8,623 nt of DNA from DASYUM01 sp036001225 (lineage in GTDB: Bacteria > Methylomirabilota > Methylomirabilia > Rokubacteriales > DASRDR01), in the NCBI GenBank assembly GCA_036001225.1, contig DASYUM010000014.1, positions 1 to 8,623 of the forward strand. Reading direction: 5' to 3'. Made by a program: the position numbers and the translations under genes. Positions 1 to 5,354 of this stretch are shown here, one piece after another (position 1 is the stretch's first letter; each line of letters begins with the position of its first letter). Below the pieces are notes generated by a model. The model searched no databases, was not told the origin of the DNA, and was given only the letters and a program-made list of their open reading frames with translations.

Positions 1-116
1 TCGGGGCGGAAGGCCGTGATGAGCATCCAGTAGAAGGGGAAGAGCGTTCCCACCACGAAGAGCGCGAGGGGGATGTAGAAGAAGACCCACTTGCGCCAGT
101 GCGCTCCTTCGACCAT
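1..116 (-). CDS. Carbohydrate-type ABC transporter permease, MalG family (N-terminal fragment)
   Basis: Only the first 38 codons are inside the window; the gene continues past the left edge. The peptide starts MVEGAHWRKWVFF and contains one long hydrophobic segment (about residues 10-36) ending in PFYWMLITAFRP. That is the typical first membrane helix and exit motif of MalG/AraQ-type inner-membrane permeases of the CUT1 sugar-importer family. It lies downstream of a MalF-type permease on the same strand, which is the normal order for such a heterodimeric channel. I chose ATG at 116. An in-frame GTG at 146 would add ten residues, and neither start has a good ribosome-binding site, so the start is undecided. 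The gap to the upstream permease is unusually long for this gene pair and holds a palindromic element. The substrate cannot be told from this fragment. Confidence 0.8.
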   Translation of the reverse strand, partial: MVEGAHWRKWVFFYIPLALFVVGTLFPFYWMLITAFRP

Positions 117-199
117 CCCGGCCCCCGACCCGGCCTTCCGCCTCACGTGACCCGCCTGAGTCCGGCGTGATAGCCGTGTGGTGCGGGGGCAAGTAACGA

Positions 200-284
200 G
201 CATAGCGAGGACGCAGGGAGGAGGCGGCCCGAGGCGTATGCCGCATACGTTGAGGGCCGCCGACGACCGAGGACGACGCTAGGC
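200..284. repeat. 85-bp imperfect palindrome between two permease genes
   Basis: All paired arms share one centre of symmetry at position 242. The inner arm CGTATG (235-240) pairs with CATACG (244-249) across a CCG loop. After a 4x4 internal loop, GGCGGCCC (223-230) pairs perfectly with GGGCCGCC (254-261). An outer arm (200-207 with 277-284) matches at 7 of 8 positions. The stretch 208-222/262-276 is mostly unpaired. The transcript would form a long hairpin on either strand. There is no U-run, so it does not look like a standard terminator. It resembles a REP- or MITE-like interspersed element inserted inside an operon, or an mRNA-stabilising/attenuating structure. Copy number cannot be judged from one window. 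The surrounding 147-303 holds no gene I can support. Confidence 0.7.
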
Positions 285-303
285 GAAGTTAATTGGACCC
301 GCA

Positions 304-1263
304 CTAGTCGTCCGTCTGGCGCAGCATCCGGCGGGTGAGCAGGATGATCAGGATCACCAGCAGCGGGAAGAACGCGAGGGAGACGGCCGCACCCATCCCG
401 AGCCGCCGCGCGCCCAGCGCCGTCACGTAGGCGAGGTGCGGAAAGATCTCGGTCCGGCTGGCGGGGCCGCCCCGGGTCAGGATGAAGACGAACTGGAGGT
501 TGGTGGCCGTCCAGATGGTGGACAGCATGACCGTGGTGAGGAAGATGGTCTTGAGCCGCGGCACCGTGATGTAGGCGAACTGCTGGACGATCGAGGCCCC
601 ATCGATCTCGGCCGCCTCGTACAGCTCGCGGGGGATCGCCTGGAGGCCGGCCAGGAACGTCATCGCGTAGAAGGGCGTCCCCGCCCACACCACGACGGCG
701 ATCACGCAGCCCATGGCCAAGTGGGGGTCGGAGAGCCAGGAGATGATGTCCTTGGTGATCCCGACCGTGATCAGGAAGTTGTTGAGGAACCCACTCAGGT
801 CGTCGTAGATCCAGCGCCAGTTCAGGGCCACGATCACGACCGGGACCGCCCACGGGATGAAGAGGAGCGTGCGGAAGAGGTGGTTGAACCGCCGCTCCTG
901 GTCGAGGACCAGGGCCATGATGAGCCCGAGGACGAACTTGAGCCCGACGCCGACCGTGGTGTAGACGACGGTGTTGTACGTGGTGCGCAGGAACACCTCG
1001 TCGCGGAACAGCTCCGCGTAGTTGTCGAGGCCGATGAACCGCCCGGGCGCCCCCACCATCTTGTTCTGCAGGCTCAGGTAGACCGCCGCGAAGAACGGGT
1101 AGGCGACGAGGCCCAGGATCACGAGGAGCGCCGGGGCCAGGATCGCGTAGGCCAGACGCGCCTCGCGGCGGAGCGTCAGGGACGTCCGCGGCCGGGGAAG
1201 GGCCGGCACCCGGAGGAGGACGCCCTCCGAGTAGGTACCTGCGGGGCCCGCGGGAAGCGCCAC
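304..1263 (-). CDS. Carbohydrate-type ABC transporter permease, MalF family
   Basis: This 319-residue inner-membrane permease is the first half of a heterodimeric CUT1-type importer channel. It carries about six hydrophobic segments, at roughly residues 38-62, 96-120, 132-150, 183-205, 240-262 and 290-310. The cytoplasmic EAA loop is clear at residues 216-236: EAAEIDGAS, then the aromatic residue and a VPRLK-type end. This loop docks on the ATPase subunit. Length and motif spacing are normal for the family, though the N-terminal 35 residues look poorly conserved. The start is GTG at 1263, preceded by GAGGAGG only 3 nt upstream; no better start is visible downstream. A good sigma-70-like promoter lies 44-80 nt upstream. 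The gene stops at TAG (304-306), and the MalG-type partner follows after a palindromic spacer. No binding protein or ATPase gene is adjacent in the window, so the substrate (sugar, polyol or glycerol-phosphate class) is unknown. Confidence 0.93.
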   Translation of the reverse strand: MALPAGPAGTYSEGVLLRVPALPRPRTSLTLRREARLAYAILAPALLVILGLVAYPFFAAVYLSLQNKMVGAPGRFIGLDNYAELFRDEVFLRTTYNTVVYTTVGVGLKFVLGLIMALVLDQERRFNHLFRTLLFIPWAVPVVIVALNWRWIYDDLSGFLNNFLITVGITKDIISWLSDPHLAMGCVIAVVVWAGTPFYAMTFLAGLQAIPRELYEAAEIDGASIVQQFAYITVPRLKTIFLTTVMLSTIWTATNLQFVFILTRGGPASRTEIFPHLAYVTALGARRLGMGAAVSLAFFPLLVILIILLTRRMLRQTDD

Positions 1264-1313
1264 TGGCCTCCTCTGCTACCGGCGACTGGAGTCAGGCGGG
1301 AACGATGGCGCCG

Positions 1314-1342
1314 ATTATTCGGAGCGGGCGGGGCGGTGTCAA
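1314..1342 (-). promoter_or_regulatory. Sigma-70-like promoter for the ABC permease genes
   Basis: On the minus strand a perfect -35 box TTGACA (1342-1337) is followed by exactly 17 nt (1336-1320) and a -10 box AATAAT (1319-1314), which matches TATAAT at five of six positions. In DNA this GC-rich, such a pair is unlikely by chance. Transcription would begin near 1307, leaving a leader of about 44 nt before the GTG start at 1263. This suggests the permease genes are transcribed independently of the zinc-ribbon gene upstream. Confidence 0.65.
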
Positions 1343-1367
1343 GGCCCGCCGCCGCGTGGTGGCCTCC

Positions 1368-1401
1368 CTGGCCCGCTGGCCAGTGACTTCGGTCCGACCG
1401 A
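1368..1401 (-). other. Two small inverted repeats just after the zinc-ribbon gene stop codon
   Basis: Immediately beyond the stop codon of the zinc-ribbon membrane gene lie two GC-rich hairpin-forming repeats. One is a 13-bp palindrome TCGGTC-C-GACCGA (1389-1401). The other has CTGGCC (1368-1373) paired with GGCCAG (1378-1383) across a 4-nt loop. They could end transcription ahead of the permease promoter at 1342, but neither is followed by a U-run, so an intrinsic terminator is not demonstrated. An operator role for the 13-bp palindrome is also possible. Confidence 0.3.
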
Positions 1402-1902
1402 TCAGCCGCGACGGACGGCGACGGTTCCGCGGGCGCGCGGGGCGAGCCGGGTGCCGCAGGTGGGGCATTCTTGCGGGTTGACCGGGACGCCGGAGGCGCT
1501 CCCGGGAAGCTGGCCACAGACCGGGCACCGGTAGGTGAGCGTGACAAAGACAATCGCGCCACCGAACAGGAAGAAGGCCGTGAAGACCAGCGTAATGCCG
1601 TCGAGTCCGAGGAACCTGACCGCGTAGAGGGTCTCCCAGGGGATCGTTCCCCCCACCCGACCGGTCGCCGCGAAGAAGACGAGCGCCCAGGTGCCCACGG
1701 CCACGGCCATCGGCACGGCCCCGAACCAGAGGCAGCGCCGCCGACGGCCCTGGAACATCGCAATGGCGTGCTCCTCGCCGAGTTGCTGCCGGCGGGTCTG
1801 ATAATCCTGACGGTCCTTTTCCGAGGGCCGCCAGAAGTAGTTGTAAACGGTGTAGACCATCACCACCAGCCAGACGATGAAGAACGCGGTGCGGAGACTC
1901 AT
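1402..1902 (-). CDS. Small membrane protein with C-terminal zinc ribbon, function unknown
   Basis: I do not recognise a named family for this 166-residue protein. It has an N-terminal hydrophobic helix (about residues 5-22), a charged stretch rich in Arg, Gln and Glu (26-56), and two further hydrophobic segments (about 57-78 and 103-124). A zinc knuckle pair follows at once: CPVCG (C126, C129) and CPTCG (C146, C149), with 16 residues between C129 and C146. It ends in a basic tail. The layout suggests three membrane helices with a zinc ribbon close to the membrane surface; topology is not certain. The ATG at 1902 is well supported by GGGAGGTGAGG just upstream, which argues that it is really translated. 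It stands alone between longer intergenic gaps (117 nt before, 138 nt after) and probably forms its own transcript. Zinc binding is inferred from the four cysteines; no catalytic motif is visible. Confidence 0.8.
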   Translation of the reverse strand: MSLRTAFFIVWLVVMVYTVYNYFWRPSEKDRQDYQTRRQQLGEEHAIAMFQGRRRRCLWFGAVPMAVAVGTWALVFFAATGRVGGTIPWETLYAVRFLGLDGITLVFTAFFLFGGAIVFVTLTYRCPVCGQLPGSASGVPVNPQECPTCGTRLAPRARGTVAVRRG

Positions 1903-1934
1903 CCGTCCTCACCTCCCCGACGCGTTGGCCGCGA

Positions 1935-1949
1935 GTAGCACGATGCTAC
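1935..1949. promoter_or_regulatory. Inverted repeat upstream of the zinc-ribbon gene
   Basis: GTAGCA (1935-1940) and TGCTAC (1944-1949) form a 15-bp palindrome with a CGA centre, 33 nt upstream of the ATG of the zinc-ribbon membrane gene. It could be a repressor operator or a leader hairpin. I could not find a convincing -35/-10 pair around it, so its role is open. Confidence 0.3.
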
Positions 1950-2004
1950 GTCGTCGCCGGCCGCGCCACCGCGACGGTCCGGTATCCCGGCGAAAGGAAA
2001 TCGT

Positions 2005-2019
2005 GGGCGACCGGCGCCC
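2005..2019 (-). terminator. Possible weak terminator after the NIPSNAP gene
   Basis: On the minus strand, GGGCG and CGCCC form a 5-bp GC stem with a 5-nt loop, starting directly after the NIPSNAP stop codon. It is followed by ACGATTTCCTTTCG, which is T-enriched for this genome but not a proper U-run. Position and orientation suit the end of the four-gene hydrolase operon; strength is doubtful. Confidence 0.3.
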
Positions 2020-2343
2020 TCAGCGCATGGGCGAGTAGGCGGTCGGCTGCCAGATCTCGTTTCGGATGCGGGCCACGATCGGGCCGTCCCGCTGGGTCTC
2101 CTCCCGCACCCGCTGCCAGGCCGGGTCGGCCAGGAAGGCGCCCCACGCCCGGTCGCGGTGGGCGAGATCGTCCCAGGCCAGCAGGTAGTGGAGGACGTTG
2201 CTCTCGCCGATCGCGGCCTCCCAGAAGCCGACCACCTTGATGCCATGCTTGGCGAAGAAGCCGAGGGTGTGCTGCTGGAAGCGCGCGTGGAGGGCCGGCA
2301 TCCGGCCCGGCACCGCCTCGTAGGAGCGCAGCTCGTAGATCAT
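2020..2343 (-). CDS. NIPSNAP family protein
   Basis: This 107-residue protein belongs to the NIPSNAP family (ferredoxin-like alpha/beta dimeric fold), recognised from its start MIYELRSYEAVPGRM, the central HGIKVVGFWEAAIGESN stretch, and the later ADPAWQ and PTAYSP segments. Family members of about 100 residues are common in bacterial catabolic operons. They are thought to bind small molecules or act as accessory subunits, but no reaction is established, so no catalytic role is assigned here. Start ATG at 2343 has GAGAGGT about 7 nt upstream. It lies 20 nt after the acetamidase/formamidase stop and is probably co-transcribed with it as the last gene of the operon. The same frame stays open into the upstream gene, so a much longer reading frame exists, but the family N-terminus begins exactly at this ATG. 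Confidence 0.9.
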   Translation of the reverse strand: MIYELRSYEAVPGRMPALHARFQQHTLGFFAKHGIKVVGFWEAAIGESNVLHYLLAWDDLAHRDRAWGAFLADPAWQRVREETQRDGPIVARIRNEIWQPTAYSPMR

Positions 2344-2363
2344 CGGGTGGACCTCTCGGGGGT

Positions 2364-3302
2364 TCAGGTGAAGACGCGCTCGGGCAGGAACGCGGAGACG
2401 ATCCAGTTGGGCGCGTCCACGATCTCGCTGATCCGCAGGTCGACGGCGACGCTGGCCAGGACGTAGGCCTCCTCCCGGGACAGGCCGCGCTCGGCCACCA
2501 GGTGGTCGATCATGTAGCGCACCGCCTGCTGGGCGGCGGCGAAGAGGTCGGGGCCGTGGGCCGTCGTCACGAAGTGGGGGCCGGCCTCGTGGGGGGCGGG
2601 CGGCCGCGCCGGCGTCCGGGGCTGCGGCTCGGCCAGCCGGCGGCCGCGCGCCACCTCGAAGCGGAGCGTGACCCGGGCTGCCATCTCGACCGCGCTGATG
2701 CAGACCTCGCCGTCCCCCTGGGCGGCGTGGGCGTCGCCCACGCTGAACAGCGCCCCGTCCACCCACACCGGCAGGTAGAGCGTGGCCCCCGCCGTGAGCT
2801 GCTTCACGTCCATGTTGCCGCCGTTCTTGCGGGGCGGCATCGTGCTGTGGCTCCCCGGCTCGTCGAGGCCGACGCCCATCACGCCCGGGAACGGCGCCAT
2901 CGGCACCGCGATACCGCGGCCCATCCGGGCATGGACGCCGTCGCTCAGGTCCCACAGCACGAGGTACGGCTTCGCAAAGTCGGCCTCCGGCAGCAGCCCG
3001 CGGCCGGGCCGAATGTGGGTCCAGCCGAAGGACGCGGCCGGGCGCACGTCGAGGACCTCGACGACCAGGACGTCGCCGGGCCGCGCTCCTTCGACCCGGA
3101 CCGGCCCTGTCAAGGGGTGGCCGCGGAAGGGACCGCGGGCGGCCGTGTCGGCGTGGGTGGAGGCCGGCGTGTAGTAGCCGTCGGCGGCATCGCGCGTGTC
3201 GAAGGCGACGGTGTCACCGGGCTGGATCGTGAGCCGCGGCGGGATCGCGTTGTTCCACTCGTAGTGGACGACCGTGGCGTCCAGTGCATGCGTCTGCGGC
3301 AT
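2364..3302 (-). CDS. Acetamidase/formamidase family amide hydrolase
   Basis: This 312-residue cytoplasmic hydrolase belongs to the FmdA/AmdA family, which splits short amides such as formamide or acetamide into the acid and ammonia. Family hallmarks are in order: HPLTGPVRVEGARPGD (residues 62-77), PFPGVMGVG (137-145), GGNMDVK (161-167), LYLPVWVDGALFSVGD (175-190) running into AHAAQGDGE (191-199), and ISEIVDAP near the C-terminus (291-298). Length is typical. I place the start at ATG 3302, which has GGAG 9 nt upstream; a GTG at 3338 would overlap the amidase gene and has no ribosome-binding site. It starts only 4 nt after the amidase stop codon, so translational coupling is likely. A proline/arginine-rich linker (about 225-240) sits between the core and the C-terminal helices. 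The substrate is not predictable, since many members act on other amides or are uncharacterised. Confidence 0.93.
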   Translation of the reverse strand: MPQTHALDATVVHYEWNNAIPPRLTIQPGDTVAFDTRDAADGYYTPASTHADTAARGPFRGHPLTGPVRVEGARPGDVLVVEVLDVRPAASFGWTHIRPGRGLLPEADFAKPYLVLWDLSDGVHARMGRGIAVPMAPFPGVMGVGLDEPGSHSTMPPRKNGGNMDVKQLTAGATLYLPVWVDGALFSVGDAHAAQGDGEVCISAVEMAARVTLRFEVARGRRLAEPQPRTPARPPAPHEAGPHFVTTAHGPDLFAAAQQAVRYMIDHLVAERGLSREEAYVLASVAVDLRISEIVDAPNWIVSAFLPERVFT

Positions 3303-3306
3303 GGGA

Positions 3307-4749
3307 TCAGTCTCCGGCAGCCACGGCGGGCGGGACACGATCGGCCCACGGCGCGGCGCGCTCGAACGCGGCGGCGGCCCGCAGCACGGCCGCCTCCTGC
3401 CGCCGGCGGCCGACGATCTGGAGGCCGACTGGCAGGCCGCCGGCGGTGAAGCCGCACGGAACCGAGATGGCCGGGAGCCCGGTCAGCGTGATCGCGTAGG
3501 TGAGGAACGCCCACTGGATGTAGTGGTCCAGGGGCTTGCCGTTGATCGCGGTCGGATAGGGATCCTCCACCGGGAACGGCGGGACCGGCGCGGTGGGGAG
3601 GATCAAGAGGTCGCGCGTCGCCATGAACGCGCGCACCCGGTCCCAGAGTACGGTGCGCAGCTTCTCGGCCCGGGCGATCTGCTGCGGGGTCAAGCTCAGG
3701 CCCTGCTCGACGTTCCAGACCAGCCCCTTCTGCATCTCGGCCCGCCAGCGGGGGAGCTTGTCGGCGTGGAGGGCGACCATGCTGAGCCCCCGCGTGCCGA
3801 GGACGATCTCGTTCACCTCGGCGAAGTCGGGCGAGGCCGCCTCCACCCGAGCGCCGAGGGCGCGGAAGACCCGCGTCACGCCCTCGGCCACCCGCACCAC
3901 CTCGTGATCCACCGGCAGGAGGCCGTTGAGGTCGGGCGTCCAGGCCACCCGCCAGCCCCGGATCGCGGGACGCGTCACGGCCCGGAGGAACTCGCGGGGA
4001 TCCACCGCGTAGGAGATCGGCGCCCGGTCGTCGGGGCCGGCGATCACCGAGAGCATGAGCGCGGTATCGGCGACGGTCCGCGCCATGGGCCCGGTCACCG
4101 ACAGCGTGTCCCACGCCAGCTCCTTCGGGTAGACCGGGATGAGCCCGGCCGTGGTCCGGAAGCCGACCACGCCGCAGAACGCTGCGGGCAGCCGGAGCGA
4201 CCCGCCCAGGTCGGACCCCTGGGCGAGCGGCCCCATCCCGGTGGCGAGGGCGACCGCGGCGCCGCCGCTGGAGCCACCGCAGGTCAGCGCGGGGTTCCAG
4301 GGGTTGCGGGTCGCGCCGAAGACCGCGTTGAACGTGTTCCCGCCGGCCCCGAACTCGGGCGTGTTCGTCTTGCCCACCACGATCGCGCCGGCTGCCTTCA
4401 GCCGCTGGACGATCAGGGCGTCCTCGCCCGGCACGTGGTCGGCGTAGATCCGGGAGCCCCAGGTGGTGCGGATCCCCTTGGTCGGGGTCAGGTCCTTGAT
4501 CGACACCGGCACGCCGTGGAGAGGCGGCAAGGTGGCGCCGCGGCGGAGCGCGCGCGTGGCGGCCCGGGCCGCGGCCAGCGCGGATTCCCGGGCCACGGTG
4601 ACGTAGGCGTTGAGCGCGGGATTGATCCGCTCGATCCGGGCCAGCACCGCCTCCACGACCTCGTGCGGCGACGCCCGGCGGGCGCAGACGAGCCGGACCA
4701 GCTCGGTCGCCGGGGTGAAGCAGAGATCGCGCGGCGGCACGGCGCTCAC
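3307..4749 (-). CDS. Amidase signature family hydrolase
   Basis: This 480-residue serine hydrolase belongs to the amidase-signature family (relatives include GatA, FAAH and aryl-acylamidases). The Ser-cisSer-Lys triad is intact: K85 in VSIKDL, S160 in CGGSSGG, and nucleophile S184 in GSDLGGS. The spacings (75 and 24 residues) equal those of the known enzymes. The Gly-rich signature continues through RLPAAFCGVVGF and the C-terminal LPAISVPCGFTAGGLPVGLQIVG block is also present, so the enzyme looks complete. No GatB or GatC gene is nearby, and the gene lies in a hydrolase operon, so a stand-alone catabolic amidase is likelier than a tRNA amidotransferase subunit. Two GTG starts are possible: 4749, preceded by a weak GGTGGT at 3 nt, and 4740, preceded by AAGGTGA at 5 nt. 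The shorter form may be the true one. It follows the VOC gene by 36 nt and precedes the formamidase-type gene by 4 nt. Confidence 0.95.
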   Translation of the reverse strand: MSAVPPRDLCFTPATELVRLVCARRASPHEVVEAVLARIERINPALNAYVTVARESALAAARAATRALRRGATLPPLHGVPVSIKDLTPTKGIRTTWGSRIYADHVPGEDALIVQRLKAAGAIVVGKTNTPEFGAGGNTFNAVFGATRNPWNPALTCGGSSGGAAVALATGMGPLAQGSDLGGSLRLPAAFCGVVGFRTTAGLIPVYPKELAWDTLSVTGPMARTVADTALMLSVIAGPDDRAPISYAVDPREFLRAVTRPAIRGWRVAWTPDLNGLLPVDHEVVRVAEGVTRVFRALGARVEAASPDFAEVNEIVLGTRGLSMVALHADKLPRWRAEMQKGLVWNVEQGLSLTPQQIARAEKLRTVLWDRVRAFMATRDLLILPTAPVPPFPVEDPYPTAINGKPLDHYIQWAFLTYAITLTGLPAISVPCGFTAGGLPVGLQIVGRRRQEAAVLRAAAAFERAAPWADRVPPAVAAGD

Positions 4750-4785
4750 CTTACCACCAAAACGCCGGCCGCCGGAACGGCCCGA

Positions 4786-5196
4786 TCACTTCTTGTAGGG
4801 CGCCGTCAACTCGAGCTGGATGTTGTCGGGATCCCGAAACGCCACGATGTAAAGACCGAAGTCGGCCCCGAGATCCTTCACCTCCCCGTGCGGCACCCCG
4901 TGGGCGTCGAGGACCTGCACGGCGGCTTCGAGGTCCTGGCGGCTGGCCACCCCGAAGCTCAGATGATCGAGGCCGACGCGGTTCTCGTCGAAACGATCAC
5001 CCGGGACCGCCCGCTTGGGATCCGGGCTCGGGCCGAGTCCCAACCCGACGGTGCCGTTGCTCAAGAACACCCCCGGGTTCAGCTCCATCACGACCTTGAA
5101 TCCGAGCACGCTCGTGTAGAAGGCGCGAGCGCGGTCTACGTTGCTCACGGTGAGGCGGAAATGGTGGACGGCTCCGGTCGCGATCTGATTTGCCAT
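4786..5196 (-). CDS. VOC superfamily (glyoxalase/dioxygenase fold) protein
   Basis: This 136-residue protein has the paired beta-alpha-beta-beta-beta modules of the vicinal-oxygen-chelate superfamily. The first module is HHFRLTVSNVDRARAFYTSV (residues 11-30) followed by LGF; the second begins at VGLDHLSFGV (74-83) and ends DPDNIQLELTAP (122-133). Metal ligand candidates are H12, H78 and E129, which match the usual His/His/Glu positions, so a divalent-metal enzyme is plausible. Within this superfamily, sequence alone does not separate lyases, ring-cleaving dioxygenases and resistance proteins, so no reaction is assigned. The ATG at 5196 is preceded by GAGGAGGGAG at a suitable distance. It is the first gene of the leftward hydrolase operon (36 nt before the amidase) and is transcribed divergently from the cyclase-type regulator, 158 nt away. 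Confidence 0.92.
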   Translation of the reverse strand: MANQIATGAVHHFRLTVSNVDRARAFYTSVLGFKVVMELNPGVFLSNGTVGLGLGPSPDPKRAVPGDRFDENRVGLDHLSFGVASRQDLEAAVQVLDAHGVPHGEVKDLGADFGLYIVAFRDPDNIQLELTAPYKK

Positions 5197-5283
5197 GACC
5201 CGACTCCCTCCTCTTACCTGCCGACTCGGCGATCTTAGCGCGCCCGATCCCCGGGAAACTGACTCTGGGGCGGCCCCGGGAGG

Positions 5284-5313
5284 TTGTCAAGAGCTTCGCG
5301 ACGATGCTACGGT
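5284..5313 (+). promoter_or_regulatory. Possible divergent promoter region with shared -35 sequence
   Basis: In the 158-nt gap between the divergent VOC and cyclase genes, TTGTCAA reads as TTGTCA rightwards (5284-5289) and as perfect TTGACA leftwards (5290-5285). Rightwards, an 18-nt spacer leads to TACGGT (5308-5313), a poor -10. Leftwards, the hexamer after 17 nt (CAGAGT) is also poor. The -35 match is good and the -10 matches are weak, so this is a candidate only. Confidence 0.3.
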
Positions 5314-5321
5314 GGAATGCG

Positions 5322-5341
5322 CTCGACGAGTCGAGTCGTCG
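5322..5341. repeat. Overlapping inverted repeats in the cyclase gene leader
   Basis: CTCGAC (5322-5327) pairs with GTCGAG (5330-5335), and CGACGA (5324-5329) pairs with TCGTCG (5336-5341). The two hairpins overlap and exclude each other. They lie 14-33 nt before the ATG, just upstream of the GGGAG ribosome-binding site. This could be an operator or an RNA switch-like leader, or chance in CG-rich sequence. Confidence 0.3.
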
Positions 5342-5354
5342 CGGGAGTGCGAGC

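Noticed and set aside
143..303. A possible small protein in the gap between the two permease genes.
   Set aside because: The open frames there read through the palindromic element and have no ribosome-binding site or conserved motif. The repeat explains the sequence better.
2020..2955. A 311-codon frame that would fuse an upstream peptide to the NIPSNAP protein.
   Set aside because: The upstream part is an out-of-frame reading of the acetamidase/formamidase gene. The NIPSNAP family N-terminus begins exactly at ATG 2343, with its own ribosome-binding site.
3307..4749. The amidase as GatA, subunit of tRNA amidotransferase.
   Set aside because: No GatB or GatC gene is adjacent. The C-terminal region and the operon context with another amide hydrolase fit a catabolic amidase better, although fold and triad are shared.
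4758..4775. A possible terminator between the VOC and amidase genes (CCGG-CGG-CCGG followed by CGTTTT on the minus strand).
   Set aside because: The stem is only 4 bp, the T-run is short and offset, and the 36-nt gap suits co-transcription.
3274..5238. A 654-codon open frame on the plus strand antisense to the amidase and VOC genes.
   Set aside because: Its translation is Arg/Gly/His/Asp-rich low-complexity sequence with no family motif, while the opposite strand encodes complete conserved enzymes. Such frames are expected in very GC-rich DNA.
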